DNA from: Actinomortierella ambigua
Lineage: Eukaryota; Mortierellomycota; Mortierellomycetes; Mortierellales; Mortierellaceae
DNA: 47,250 bases
Direction: 5' to 3'
Assembly (NCBI GenBank): GCA_016098155.1
Contig: JAAAJB010000258.1
Location: forward strand, 1-47,250
A model generated the notes under the pieces. That model was not told the origin of the DNA. It saw only the letters and a list, made by a program, of their open reading frames with translations, and did no database searches. The number at the start of each line of letters is the position of its first letter. The first letter of the stretch is position 1. Shown one piece after another: positions 31,344-43,947 of this stretch. The translations under genes were made by a program, and so were the position numbers.

Positions 31344-34300
31344 ATGAAGGCCTGGAGCTTTGGCAGCTTCTTTTCGTCCTTTGCCATCCCGGCCAACCTG
31401 CAGAAGCGCCTGGTCAGCTTCCTGCTGCAGCGCGCCATCGGCCATTTTCTGGAGGACTCGCTCGATGTCGAGAAACTGGACATTGAACTGTCAAATGGCA
31501 TCGTCCACCTGACCGACCTCAAGCTAAACTCAAAGGTACTCCTCAGAGTGCAAACCCAACTCCACACACACACATACACAACCTTTTGGATCGTCCGATA
31601 GGGAGGAAGGAAGGGGAAGTGGGGAGAACCTAACCTCTGGGCCGGTGGCCATTCCCTCACTCACCCTTTGCTTGCTGGACGACACTTTGGACGTGTGTTA
31701 CCGTGCAATGGGCGGTCTACTCCTCTCTGCCTCTGCCTCCCCAACTCTTGGAGGTGCACCAAGACAGCCCTTTCTCTCCCTTTTGCGCCCGCCTCTCTCT
31801 CCCCTCTTTTTCCCTCTCTCTTTCTCTCTCATTCTCTCCTATGCGCTATTCTCTGTCGCTGGGCTCGTCTGCCACTCCACCTGTCCTGAGCAGTAAAAAA
31901 AGAAAGAAAGAACGAAAGAACAAAGCAGAGTAGAGCAGCAAAATCACTCTCACATTGCAGACATTAGGATAGAGGCGACAAGGAAAGGGAGCGATAGCGA
32001 CAGACTTTCGAATAGCCTGATCGAGCATACACTCCAACCCATGTTGTGTCTCTCTATATACAAGAATGTGGGCGACGTACACACACCCACGCAAACACGA
32101 ATACTCACACACACATATAGACCCCACCCACCCCCTTTTGCTCGTCTGCTGCTTTGGTCTGTCTCAACCGAACTGACTGACCGATGGACTCTGAACTGAC
32201 CCCTCTTTCCCCTCCTCCTCCCTACTTTCTACCACGTTGTACAACAACCCCTTCCGTAGGCTCTGAATGACCTGGTGGCAGGCACTCCCTTGGCCGTCAC
32301 AAATGGCAGTATTCGCTCCATCACCGCAACCATCCCGCTGCGGAACCTCTGGAATGGCCAATGTGTGCTCGAAATTGACGGCATCGATATCACACTCGCT
32401 CCCGTTCAAGCACAGCCAGGTAAGCACAGCTTGAAGAGGATCATGCAAACACACGCATTTTATTTTTGGCTCCCTTGCCACTCTGTCGTCACCGCAAAAC
32501 GAAGAAACGATAACAAAAGTGCTAGCTCACTCATGTTTTGTGTAATCTTTCTTGTGCATAGACTTGGCGCAGGATCTGGAAGAGCAGTTGCTGTCTTCAT
32601 CTGTCAATCTAGCCAACGAGTTTCTGAAGCAACGGGGCGATGGAAGACAGGAGGAAGAGCTCGGCCAGAGCATCCTGCAGTCGCTCCATCACGAAGCTCC
32701 ACACACACCCACTGGTTTCCCAGGCGACTTTAACTATCGCCCCCCTCAGAGTACTGCCTCGGCGGAACAGTCTCGCTCAGATGGTCCGGGCGCGTGGGGC
32801 AGTGACTCGACAGAAGGTTCTAGCGACGCCACTACAGAGGGCGAGGGAATTCAACTTGTGGCAAAGCTCATCGAAAAACTGCTCGCTCGCATTCAGGTGA
32901 TATGCAGGGGAACAACCTTAAGACTGCGGCATTCATCCAAGCTGCCCTTGACTGGCGAACAGGCCCGCAGGGATTCCTCCCTCTCGACACCCTCAACATC
33001 AGCAGACAAGGACGAGCTCAAACTGCGCGACTATGAGCTTGTTGTTCAGCTGCCTTTCATCGCTTATCGAGACGAAACACCAGGATGGGCTCCCACAGGC
33101 AATGTCGACGGCTCAGCGTCAGGGACAGGCAGTATCAGCTCCTCCTCTTCTACTCTCCTCGAGGAGTCGACCACGATCCCAAGTGTTATCTGGCAGGACG
33201 CTCCCGAGTCGATCAAGACCGTCGTCTTTCGTGGCTTCTCAATCTGGATTAGGGAGCGCGACGGCTCAACCAACAGCGCATCCAGCCCCTCACCCTCTCT
33301 ATCCTCGGCCACTGTGACTCAGCCCGCAGAACCTTCCACCCCCCAACCGACCCAACCTCGATACCCTTCCTCGGTGGAAGAGGGAAGCATTGCAGCTGGA
33401 AGTACCAACGACTACTCGCCCGACTCGGACTCTGATAGTGATGTATTTATGGATGCCCAAGATTCATTTTCGCGATCGGTGGCCTCTTCTCAGTACATTT
33501 CACGGTCGACCATGCTCTCTGCCTCATCACGGCTCGACCAATCGCGCTTCCTACAACGCACTGACTCAACGACCTCCACACGTCCAACACTCTACGAGGC
33601 TCAGATCGTCTCTTGTCTTCAACACAAGAACCGCGTCAAGGTCAGCATTCGCAAGAATGCCTCTCTGTCGACGGGACCGGTCTCGCAGGCTGTTGTGCGG
33701 TCGTTGGTCGACATGGATGTGTACCTAAAGTCACTCTTCGTGGCGCTCTCGCCCAATCAAGTGGGATTTCTGCTTGAAATCCTGTTGGCCATGGAGGCCG
33801 CACCTTCTTCATCCTCCGAGCCACAACAGGCCTCCTCGGGTCGCTCATCCGGTATGTCAAAGCCAGGCGTGCCTCAACACAGAGAAACGTCGAGGGGCGC
33901 TGGAGGGCCCGCCGCTGCCCACCATGGTCCATCCTCTTCGTGGGGCACACAGCAACAGGGCAGACCCAACCGAGCGGATGCTACGCCGGCCCCGGCACGG
34001 AATACATACAGGTCCGATGATTATTTCGACCGTCGTTCATCCATGGAAAGCCAGCGCTCCGCTTCTCCTCATGCACACTCGCCCATGACGGGGACTCGCT
34101 CACCTTCTCTCCATCATCATGCAGCCTCAGGGGATCGTCACGACTCTGGTGGACGTTATTATGAGCAAGACCGTGGAAGTCACCATGACCCTTCGTCGTC
34201 GTCGAGCCACAGGATTCTGTCCGAGTCGGAATATCCAGGACGTTCTACATTGTTGCCAGCACCAGCGTTGTCGTCGACGAATGTGTCTTCGTTGTCGGTG

Positions 34301-37300
34301 AAAGTGAAGGCGCGGCTACCGACGTTCCAGATCTACATACTGCTCCAAGATCCAGCGTCGATGCACGAGGTACCGACGGACGCGACGTTCTTCAGCAACC
34401 CTCGACCGGAGACTTTGCGATGCAACCATATCAAGGTTGAGTTGGATAATTTGGTCCTCCGGTACCAGCAGTGGCGCCTGCCAGTGTCCACTACCGGTGG
34501 GGCTAGTCCAACAAGCCATTCTCAACCTAATCCGGCCCATCATCGTCAACACCACCCCCACCAACAACAACAACAGCATCAACAAGCTCAACAGCAGCAA
34601 CAGCAACAGCAAGACACAGGACGAACGAAGAAATTCACCAAAAAGTCACAGATTGACTTTACGCTGAGCAAATTGCTGGTGGCGGAATGGATCGACAAGC
34701 AGGCACCCGCGTTGGCGCCGGTCAACAACCTAGGACGGCCCCTGCGAGAGTTTCAGCAACGTGCGTATCGGACAGCACCGCAGAAGCAATATATACCCCT
34801 GGTGGAGTTTGACCCGGATCTTGAACCGCTGACACCGGAACAAGGAGGTGGGTCCAAATTTTGTACACTGGCCATGCCGAGTCGGTACCTGTCCGAGCGG
34901 GCGTCGACGCTGAGATCAAAGAATGAACGACGGAAGCAGGAGAGGGCCCGGATGGAAGGAGGAGTAGGAGTAGGAGGAAGTACAGGAGGAGCCGGGAGTC
35001 ATCGTCATCCTGCAGCTTCGTTGGCGGACCTGCGTGGCATATCGGGTTCTCGGCCGGCGATGTCGTCGGGAGAGTCATTTCGTCCTGGAAACAGCAGCGG
35101 CAGCACGCGTTCCGATAGCCCAACGAGCCATTCCGTGACCAAGGAGGTGATCAGGATGCGAGTGATGCTGGGTGGCAAGAAGGATCCGTCCTCTTCATCA
35201 ACAACATCAGCATCATCATCGTCGTCGTCGTCCACGTCTTCTGATACCGGTTATGCTCAGGATGTGACAGTGGAGGTGAAGCCGTTCCAGGTGCATGTCG
35301 ACTTGTCGACCTTTCAGAGGATGGAGCTGCTGTTGCAGCGGTTCATGGTATTCTCAGAGAGTCGAGGGCGGCGACAGGCGGCACTACCATCACTTTCGTC
35401 GCAGCAACAATGGTCAACAAAGCCGTCGGATCCGAGCATGCGATGGTCGTCTGCGCAGACAAGTCAGGAACAACAGATCATGGAGGATCTTGACCGCCAC
35501 CATCAGCAACAGCAGCAACTGCAGGCGGCCAAGCCACGAACGCGGTTCCGGCTGCGGCTCAACACGGTGCGAATCTGGATCTCAGTGCCGGACATGGCAG
35601 CCACGTTGGCGGGTGCCAAGGATACAGGATCTGTGGGGCGGTCCATCTATGATATGTTGGCGTTGGATATCTCAAAGCTGGTACTGACCCAAAGCTCGGA
35701 TATGGCGCGCGCAGCGTCGATCTTGGCTTCTGGAAATGGTGGTAGTGCTGCTGCTGGAGTGCAAGGTGCTTCCAAATTTAAGGTCGAGTTTTCCAACTTT
35801 TCGGCGTTCATTATCCAGGAGCATGGTAAGAAATGTTTCTCTCTATCTTTCGATTTGTTTTTCAAGTTGGGGTTCGAGCGGTTTTAACTAATATCTGTTT
35901 TATCGTATGGGCTTTTCTTTTAATTTGTCTTCTTTGCTATTAGCTGTTCAAGCCAAGGCAATACTGTCGATTACGTCGTTGCCAACGGCAGCGTCCAATA
36001 TGAGTGGCTTCACTTCAACGTTGCCCAACCTAGAGATTACCACTAAACCCGTCGAGTCGATCGTGACCACCGCAGAGGCGCCACCAGCAGCAGGAGCGGG
36101 CGGAGGAAGGCGGGCGACGAGGATGAGCGGAGGAGGGTTCACGCTTCCGACTGCTTTCAATATTTTCGAAGGGGAGGAAAACGTGCACAACGTCGTGAAC
36201 GAGGAAGTAGAGTTGATCGACTTTCAAAATCGAACGATGGAGACCTCGCAACTGGCCATCAACTGTCAATTTCCACTGGTGACGGCCCAATTAGAGAAAG
36301 AGGTGTTTGATACGTTGCAGCTGCGTGCGAACGACTTGCAGACCTGGATAGCCTTGTTCTCGGAAAAGTTGGCGGCGGATGTCCAGGCTTTGATGCCACC
36401 ACTATCACCACCCTTGACGACAGCGACGGAGGAAGGCGTCCACACTGCCGACTTTTCGTCGTCGTCGATCTACGATCACGGGGATGGTACTTCGGGTGAT
36501 CTTTATGGTGCCTACCGTGCAGACATGGCACGAGCTCCGAGCGATGATGGCCAGCTGGACAAAGATGACATGAGCGAGCATGGCACGGATCGGTCGACGG
36601 CGTATGGAGAGGAGCTGCGAATGTTGGCCGCCGATGGTCATGACCCAGCTGCGCGGCTTCGAATACCAACCGCACGTGACTATCTTGCCCGGCTTCAGAG
36701 TGTTGTCCGGCCAACCTTGGCCTCGGTGGTGGTGAGCGTTCAAACAGGTATGCCCCTTATGAAGGCTAGTAATGTGGATGTTTGGTGCAACGCCTTGGAA
36801 TTGGAAGGATTACTGTACATTGACAAAAGATACTTATCCCTTTTGTTTCCATTCCTTGTTATTTTTCCTTTTTACAATTCAACATAGTCGATGCTCTGTT
36901 ACACTACCCAACTTCACCGACGGTGCTGGATCCTATTCCAATCGTCAAGTCATACCAGCTGACCGCGACGGAGGCGGGTGTTTTCGCTGCAGTCAAGTAC
37001 CAAGGAAGCGTATGTTTAGATGTCTTTCGTCTGATGCAACTAGTATTGGGAATACCCGCTACTAGAGCGACACCTCTTTCTCACGAACTTTGTTGTTTTC
37101 TCGCGTTCTGTTTTTTTTCTAGACGGACACGTATCTCTATGTGGAAGCAAAGGGCCTCGAGCTCTCGGAGGTGACTGCCCAGAAGCCCAAGGTTGCGCTG
37201 TTAGTCAAGACAATACCCAAGAATATCAAGGTATGACCTGCTTGTAGCACAATGAAAAAAAAAGTACGAAACACATGAAGCTTTGCAACTTAAAGTTTTT

Positions 37301-40300
37301 AACTTTGATTTCTCCTCCACACCTTGTAGGTCAAAGCTCCCAAACCCATGTTTTTTATGGCCGCCATCATGTCCATGGACGTTGAAGCCAACTACAAGGA
37401 GAGCAATATCAACCTGACGTTTGCAGGCATCTCTTGGAAGTTTTCGATCGAACAGACGGCTGTGGACGATGTCCAGGACTTCTTCACCGAGCCTAAAGGG
37501 ATTGTGTACTGGAATCTACCGCAGCAGTGTACCAGGGTCAACGTCAACCTTGTTGAATGCTGCATGGATTACAAGCCTCTACATATCCCAACCCGATTCG
37601 TCCTTTCCTTTGATCGCATGAAGGTAATGAAGGAGAACCTTATTCGTTGCCCAAGGAAAAAATACTCGTGAAGCACTATAGCTTAGTCTATTGATAAGAA
37701 ATCTAACGCATAATCTTCTATTTACTCGAGGACACAGGTGGCTGCCACCCTCCGTTTAGAGTCACCGACACTGACATCCAAGATCCAGATCCACAACATG
37801 AGCCTGTTCCTGCTGGATAATGTCGACTACCTGCTCCGGCCGCAACACCCAAGTGTCAACACTTCGGGACCGGGCATCGACTCGGTGATCTACTGGTCGT
37901 CCCTGGGGCTTGCGCAGATTGGGCAGTGTCCCTTCTTTGAGCTGGTTTCTGTGAAGAGCCGGAATGGTCAGTTGCCGCTGTACGATTTGACGATCACGAA
38001 CCAGATTTTCTATCTGGATACCTGTTCGGATTCGTTGCAGGCCCTGATGGTGTTTGCGTCCTACATGGGTGAGAACGGAGATCTGCCTGTAGAGAAGAAA
38101 CAGATCTTGGAACGATTGGCAGAAGCCGAGCGTGCAGCCAACCGTGCCAAGTCTAATGTCATTTACCAGGATGTGTTGGCGAGTCTGGATGAGGATGCAT
38201 TTAAGCATAGGCCGGTTGTCCCGGCACATGCACCGGTGACCACGGAGAAGGAGAAAGAGAAGAAGAAGAAGAAAACGACAATGACATCCACGAAAAGTTT
38301 GTCGAGAGACCGATATGTACCATCAGAACTGGGTGCCAGTGACATTGAGGACCATTTGGAGGTTGTGGAGGAGTTTTATGCAGTCGACCGAGACGAGACA
38401 TACCGGGAGGTGATCAGAGTACAGGAATCACCCGACCTGGATGGCTTCCATGAGGTGTATGCGGACTTGGTACCAAGCAGCAGCAAGAGCAGGACCCTAT
38501 CCTCTGCTTCGGGCAAGGCTGCGTACCCATCGTCTTCATCTTCGTTGTCGTCCAAGTCAAAGGCGAGGGGCCGTTCATCGTCTTCATCTCCACCCTCCTC
38601 ACCCTCCTCGCCGCCACCAAAGTCCTCGCCACCGGCATTGGCGCCGACTGGGTCACATTTTAACAACCCGCCGCTGATTCCGTCGCTTTCGCCAACTAAG
38701 GACTACTTTGGTCGCGACATGCGACGGACCCCGTCCTCTTCAAGCAGCAAGAGCCGCACCGGAGGAGGAGGAGGTAGTGGGGGTAGTCGACCCTTGGGTC
38801 AAGTCGAAGAAGGCATGGTTCGACTGTTGGACACCGAGTTCAAGGGCTTCCATGTGATTGAAAACTACTATTCGGTGCCGGTGCTGACCGAGGAAGAACA
38901 AAGACAACGAAAGCGAGGTGGTGGGCATGACGAAGGGGACACGAATGCGATTACCAAAGTGCGGATCCGGGTGCGCGACTTCAACTTTAGTTGGCGGTTG
39001 TTTGACGGACTGGACTTTGAGTCGTCGAGGATGAGGGAGGAAGAGGCGGCAGCCGACCAACGACGCCGAACCTGGCATGCCGCCTCCCCTACAGCAGCAA
39101 CGGGTAGCAGCAGCAGCAGTCACCATCACCACCGCCCGCATCCTGAGGACCCCAGGTTGGGAGACCATCATCACCATCCTCATCTCTCTGTAGGTGGCGG
39201 TGATAATGTGTTTGACCGACTGTCGCGGGAGTATGGACGCCACCACCGATACTCGCCTGGATCTTCGGAGGCGGACTCGGCGATGGATGATTACCAAAGC
39301 GACACGATGAGCCAAGCATCGAGCAGACGTCCGGCCACGATTTCGTCTTCACGGCGGCCTGCGCAGCTCTCCCCACATGGTGGTGGCAGTCGATCAACCG
39401 GCCGGCGATCGTCAATCCGTTCGACGACTTCGACGACAGGAGCCCGATCGTCTCTAGAGCGGTCGAGCCGGTCGATGATGGAGATCCGGGTGGAGAAGGT
39501 GCGACTGGACTTTGAAGACTATGTGAGCGGAATCGAGCGAGCGCTGTCGGTGTCGTTGCGGGTGAAGGAGGTGGAGATTCTGGACAACCTGCAGACATCG
39601 CTGTGGCGCAAGTTCCTGGCCAGCCAACGACCGGATTCGCACAAGGCCACGCCTCGATTGACACAGTCGAGCATGATTCGGTTGGACTTGGTCGGAGTCC
39701 GGCCCGTTGTCGCGGCGTCGACGGTCGAGTATCGCGTCAAGGTCCGCGTGTTGCCGTTGCGGCTGTACATTGATCAGGACGCGCTCATGTTCTTGATCCG
39801 GTTCTTTGTCCAGAGCGCTGGCGGCGATGTCGCCTCCTCTTCCTCTTCCTCGTCCTCTGCGGCCTCGGCCATGGCCTCGTATGACGTGGCTGGTGAGAGC
39901 GGAGGTGCCACTGGCGCAGGACATGGTAACGATATGGCGGCGGCGGCGGCGGCAGCAGCAGCAGCGGCGACATCAGGGCCCGAGCGAAAGAAACCCAGCG
40001 ATCTGTACTTCCAGTCCATATCGGTGGGGACCATTGCGCTCAAGATGGATTACAAGCCGAAGCACGTGGACTACACGGGTCTATCCGGTGGGAATCTAGT
40101 GGAGCTGATGAACTTCTTCCATCTGGAAGGGGCTGAGATGACGCTCCACGAGGTGCGGTTGCGGGGTATCAGTGGCATTCCCAAGATTGGGCAGGAGTTG
40201 ATCAATCTGTGGCTGCCGCATATCCGGTCGACGCAGGTGCCGCACATGGTGTCGGGCTTGACGCCGATCCGCTCGTTCGTCAATGTCGGGTCCGGGATCG

Positions 40301-41088
40301 CAGATCTGGTGCTGTTGCCCATTGAACAGTACAAGAAGGATGGACATTTGATCAAGGGCTTGCAGAAGGGTGGCAAAGCCTTCACACGGGCGACGACTCT
40401 GGAGGCGCTCAAGATTGGCACCAAGCTCGCCGTCGGCACGCAGGTGCTGTTGGAGCATGCGGACGATATCTTTGGATCGAACCGAACTGCTGGAGCGAGT
40501 GCCTCTGCGGGGGGAGGAGGAGGTAGCGGCGGAAGGCCCGGTAATGGACCCTCGGAGGGGTATGACCCCCAGAATCGTCGGTTTGTGGCGACAATGGTCT
40601 CAGACCATGAGGCTTACATGGAGGAGTCCTTTGAAGGAGAGGACCAGTTGTTTGCCCGATGGGCAGGACACGACCCACAGACGATCGGAGGTGGCATGTA
40701 CGACGCCGAGAGCATCATCAGCAGTGGTGGTAGCAGCAGCGGCGGCGGCGGCGGCGGCGGACCCAGTGGTGGTGGCAGTGGTTCGCATCGAGTGAGCAAG
40801 TACGCGAACCAGCCAGCAGATGTCAACGAAGGCATGGAGCTTGCTTACAAGTCGCTGAGCAAGAACTTTGGGGCGGCAGCGCATACGATCTTTGCGGTAC
40901 CGATGGAGGTGTATGAACGGACTGGCGCGCAGGGGTCGGTGCGAGCAGTGATTCGTGCGGTCCCGGTGGCGGTGCTCAAGCCGATGATCGGAGCGACCGA
41001 GGCGTTCTCCAAGGTGCTGATTGGACTCCGGAACAGCATCGATCCAGCCCAGCGGCTTCAGATGGAGGACAAGTACAAGCGACCTTAA
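31344..41088 (+). CDS. ATG2: Autophagy-related protein 2 (lipid-transfer protein), enlarged
   Basis: Eight exons: 31344-31535, 32260-32419, 32562-35825, 35944-36747, 36888-37009, 37123-37230, 37330-37623, 37738-41088; phases agree, 2,764 aa. ATG2 is a rod-shaped bridge carrying lipids from the ER to the growing phagophore, with Atg9 and Atg18. N-terminal chorein region, exons 1-2: IPANLQKRLVSFLLQRAIGH, FLEDSLDVEKLDIELSNGIV, ALNDLVAGTPLAVTNGSIRS, WNGQCVLEIDGIDITL. C-terminal ATG2 module at about 2,400-2,550: FHLEGAEMTLHEVRLRGISG, PHMVSGLTPIRSFVNVGSGI, LVLLPIEQYKKDG, GLQKGGKAF, GTKLAVGTQVLL; then the amphipathic tail NFGAAAHTIFAVPMEVYERT and VLKPMIGATEAFSKVLIGLR. Yeast Atg2 is 1,592 aa and human ATG2A/B about 1,940-2,080. 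The extra length is Ser-, Gln-, His- and Gly-rich insertion, in exons 3 and 8. Intron 1 is long (724 bp). The 3' end converges on the neuroguidin gene. Confidence 0.9.
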
Positions 41089-41303
41089 AAAAAAAGATGT
41101 GGATACCAGGACACATAACCACGCAACCACTCAAATACACGTACATATGAAAACTGATTAAAAAAAATACCATTTCAACACTGACATTACCGAGATGATT
41201 GAAAAAAAATAATGTACATTTATGACGATGAAGGAGGTGGTCTGAGAGAGGATGGTTGTGATGATTGTAATGGGGATATGATGATGGGAATGACAAGGCT
41301 TTT

Positions 41304-42776
41304 TTACTTGCGACCCTTCTTGCGGTTGAGGTTACGCTTGCTGCGGTCAAAGGCCGTGCGACCCTTGGCACGCTTCCGGGGGTCGGACATGAGGCCATCA
41401 AAGGCATCACGGCCGCCGGTGTTTCTCGAGCGCTTGCGCGATGCACCCATATCATCATCACTATCGGAGCGGTCCATTTCTGCCGCGGCAGCCACTTTGC
41501 GGTCCTTGCGGCGTTGCATGACGTTCCGTCGGAGCAACTCTGACGACTCGAGGTCGTCCTGCAAGGGAGCCATCTGAGCAAAGTCATTGAGGTTCTCAAA
41601 CTCGTTCTCAAACCTCGGCATATTGCCCTTGCGCAGCCGTATGAGCTCCTTCTTGGAGAGCATGGTGCGCGTGAAATTGTCCTCCTCGTAGCGCTCACGC
41701 TCTTTTTGCTTATCGTCGAGTCCCATGCCGTAGTGGACGCCATCGTTGTCGAGCGAGACCTCCTCGGGCCGGTCATCGAGCTCATTCACGAGATCGCGCA
41801 TGACACGGGATTTGGCGGCGCGGGCTTGCAACCGTGCCTGGTACTTGAGCCGCTTGGCCACGGCTGACGAGTCCTCCTCAAAGTGGACCGGCACCATCTT
41901 TGGTGCCCGGTAGACCTTGCCCTCCTTGCCCTCGTCGTCGTCGCCGTCACCTTCTGCTCCTTGTTCATCATCCTGATCACCACCCTCCATGGCCTCTGCA
42001 ACAAGTCCCTTGGGGTTGGGACGGAAGGCCAAGGGGTCGGTCATCAAGGGTCCACCAGCACCAGCCAAAGATGGTGCGTTGATGGAGGTGGTGGTCTCGC
42101 CATCTTCCTGGAGTTGTCTCTGCTGTTGAACCGTCAGTGTTGGGGTGGTGGTTGAAGAAGAAGAACGAAGTGCGGCGGCGGCTTCTGGGTTCTGGCCGAT
42201 GATGGCGGCGCGGACGAGTTTGTCGATCTGGTACTTGAGTTTTTGTTCGACGGGCTTGATCTTTTCGAGGATAGTGCGCTGCTCGATCAAGGAGTGAACG
42301 GCGGGCATGCCCTGGATGGACCCACCCTCGAGCTTGCGGTGCATGACAAAGCCCAGACTGGTGATGTACTCGAGCATGACCAGATACTTGGCCTCGAGGA
42401 ATGAGAGGCCCTTTGAGGTGTCAAGCTCCTTGGATTGGAACCTTTAGTTAACGGGGGGGGGGAAAGAAAAGAGAATAAAAGAATAAATGGCTCAGTTTCA
42501 AGTGGTCTTGGTAGGCTGGGCTAGTCGATCGAGCGAAAGCGAGTCCCTCTCTCCTTCTCTCTCCCTCTTTGTCGCTCTGCGTGCTTTTTTTTTTTTCATT
42601 GCAGCAAGTCACTCTGACTGCTGGACGAGACTGGTGGGCAAGAGAATGAAGGCTACATACTTGGCGACTGTTGGTGTGAGTTTCGCCTGAATCTCATTGA
42701 GGGAGGCGGTGAGGTCATTAAGGTGCTTGATGTAAGTCGCCTGGTCGGCAGCGAGAGCATCCTCCTTGGCAACCAT
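41304..42776 (-). CDS. Neuroguidin/Lcp5-type Sas10/Utp3/C1D family protein
   Basis: Two exons on the minus strand, 42661-42776 and 41304-42441, 417 aa. The family (yeast Lcp5, human neuroguidin NGDN) belongs to the small-subunit processome and is needed for 18S rRNA maturation in the nucleolus. The N-terminal Sas10/Utp3/C1D domain spans about residues 10-120: YIKHLNDLTASLNEIQAKL, GLSFLEAKYLVMLEYITSLG, then IEQRTILEKIKPVEQKLKYQ and IDKLVRAAI, the most conserved stretch. The middle is acidic (GDGDDDEGKEGK). The C-terminal part keeps family features: YRAPKMVPVHFEED, RSKVMRDLVNE-like RAAKSRVMRDLVNEL, LSKKELIRLRKGNMPRFENE, and a basic nucleolar tail (RTAFDRSKRNLNRKKGRK). The start at 42776 is chosen because the next in-frame upstream ATG at 42866 would add residues unlike the family. 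Confidence 0.85.
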
Positions 42777-43201
42777 GGTTGTATGTAGTGATGTTGAAGG
42801 AGCGAAGAGCATCACTTTTTTTTTTTGGGTGCAAGCCCAATTAGGGGTAAATACATAAGCCACCAACTCAAAATTGGTGGCAACAGGTCAAGTATCACTT
42901 GCAAAATTCAAAATTCAGTAGCACCGAAAAAAAAAATATATACTCAAGAGAGCCTGGAGGGTATCTTGAGATTATGAACTCCTGGGTAGCTCCAAAGAGT
43001 CCCCCAGATCTAGTCGCTAGCTATGAAGATATATGAGCATCAACCGATGGATAACGTGGTGACTGTGGCTAAATTTGCCCTTTCCTATCCTTTTCTCATT
43101 TCCCTCCGTCTACCTCTCCTCATCCACACCCACAACTGAGTTCCAGTGATCCACGTGCTCCTATAAAGCCATTCTTCTTGTCCCTACCTTCACAACACGC
43201 G
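42777..43201. other. Intergenic region upstream of the neuroguidin gene
   Basis: No gene supported. It holds the neuroguidin promoter (minus), a T10 run near 42815-42824, a short inverted repeat (42860-42880) and, on the plus side, a pyrimidine-rich stretch (43078-43130) before the small gene at 43202. Confidence 0.4.
42860..42880. repeat. Short inverted repeat CCACCAA-N7-TTGGTGG
   Basis: Perfect 7-bp arms (42860-42866 and 42874-42880) around a 7-base A-rich loop, about 85 bases upstream of the neuroguidin start. It could be a dimeric protein site or an RNA hairpin in the 5' UTR; chance is not excluded. Confidence 0.5.
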
Positions 43202-43589
43202 ATGAATAGACAGCTGAGAAGAGTTGTAAGGTGGGTGCCCTTGGACCCTCTTCCGCGACATTCGCCTGTGGTGGCCAGATTTTTGCAGGTGGTCGAAGAA
43301 GGTACGAGAATGAACAAACGCCTACTGGGTCTGAGAGTAGTCTGTTTACCTCCCCCCCCCCGTTCCAACGCGGTGGTACCGCCTGCCCATTCGTCTCCAA
43401 GCATTCGACCTCGCTGCCGATGCCAATACGCAGAACGAGCTGCCCACGTGCATTTCCTTAACTAACCCTACCATTATCACCAATACGTTGAATATTGTGA
43501 GGAAGACGGTGGACCCTTCATACATCAAGATGACTTTGTATCGGGACTGGATCAACATGGCTCCAGCTCTGAGAGGAACGACATGCTGA
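43202..43589 (+). CDS. Probable small spliced gene, unknown function
   Basis: A last exon at 43341-43589 (after GAGAGTAG) encodes 82 residues of ordinary composition: SVYLPPPVPTRWYRLPIRLQ, FDLAADANTQNELPTC, then LNIVRKTVDPSYIKMTLYRD and WINMAPALRG, ending TTC-stop. The best first exon starts at ATG 43202 (MNRQLRRV) and uses donor GTAAGG at 43226, phase 0, giving 90 aa. A longer first exon to 43288 (adding VRWVPLDPLPRHSPVVARFL) with the poorer donor GTGGTC also keeps phase, giving 111 aa. A C10 run lies inside the last exon, so a base-count error there could also affect the model. The basic, acid-free N-terminus suggests a mitochondrial protein. I do not recognise the family. Confidence 0.5.
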
Positions 43590-43798
43590 TATGACACCGC
43601 AACACTTGTGTATATGGATGGATATTCGAGTTGAAAAAAAAGACTCAAGTCTCGCTCTATCCAAACCTCGCCCCGATAGCCTACGAGGATGATCAGGAAC
43701 ATTATTGAGTGCATGTGGCGCTTTTTTTTTTACTCCGTATGAGGTACTCTCGTCAAAGGTCCGGGGTCAGAAGCGGGGAGAGGGCTGAGGCCCCTATT

Positions 43799-43850
43799 AA
43801 ACGGTATTGGTGACGAGGTACTTCCTGCAGTACGGTAGCGAATACCGTTT
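43799..43850. repeat. Nested inverted repeat (two-step hairpin)
   Basis: Outer arms AAACGGTATT (43799-43808) and AATACCGTTT (43841-43850) are perfect 10-bp inverted repeats. Inside them lies a second perfect pair, GTACT (43818-43822) and AGTAC (43829-43833), around a 6-base loop. The spacers between outer and inner stems are 9 and 7 bases. The whole can fold as one long hairpin with an internal loop. No gene overlaps it. Confidence 0.7.
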
Positions 43851-43898
43851 GAATTGCCGCGGCTCCCATCACATCTAGAGTGACAGCGCATATGCCTA

Positions 43899-43902
<4 letters not shown>

Positions 43903-43945
<43 letters not shown>
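43903..43945. repeat. (CT)n microsatellite
   Basis: About 21 CT units, some 50 bases to the right of the nested inverted repeat. Confidence 0.9.

Positions 43946-43947
<2 letters not shown>

Noticed and set aside
39089..39664. Minus-strand frame of 191 codons
   Set aside because: It lies antisense within exon 8 of ATG2, whose own frame is family-supported and continuous.
8743..41088. Autophagy gene cluster (WDR81 + ATG2)
   Set aside because: The genes lie about 14 kb apart with transporter, PPR and unrelated genes between. Nothing shows joint regulation.
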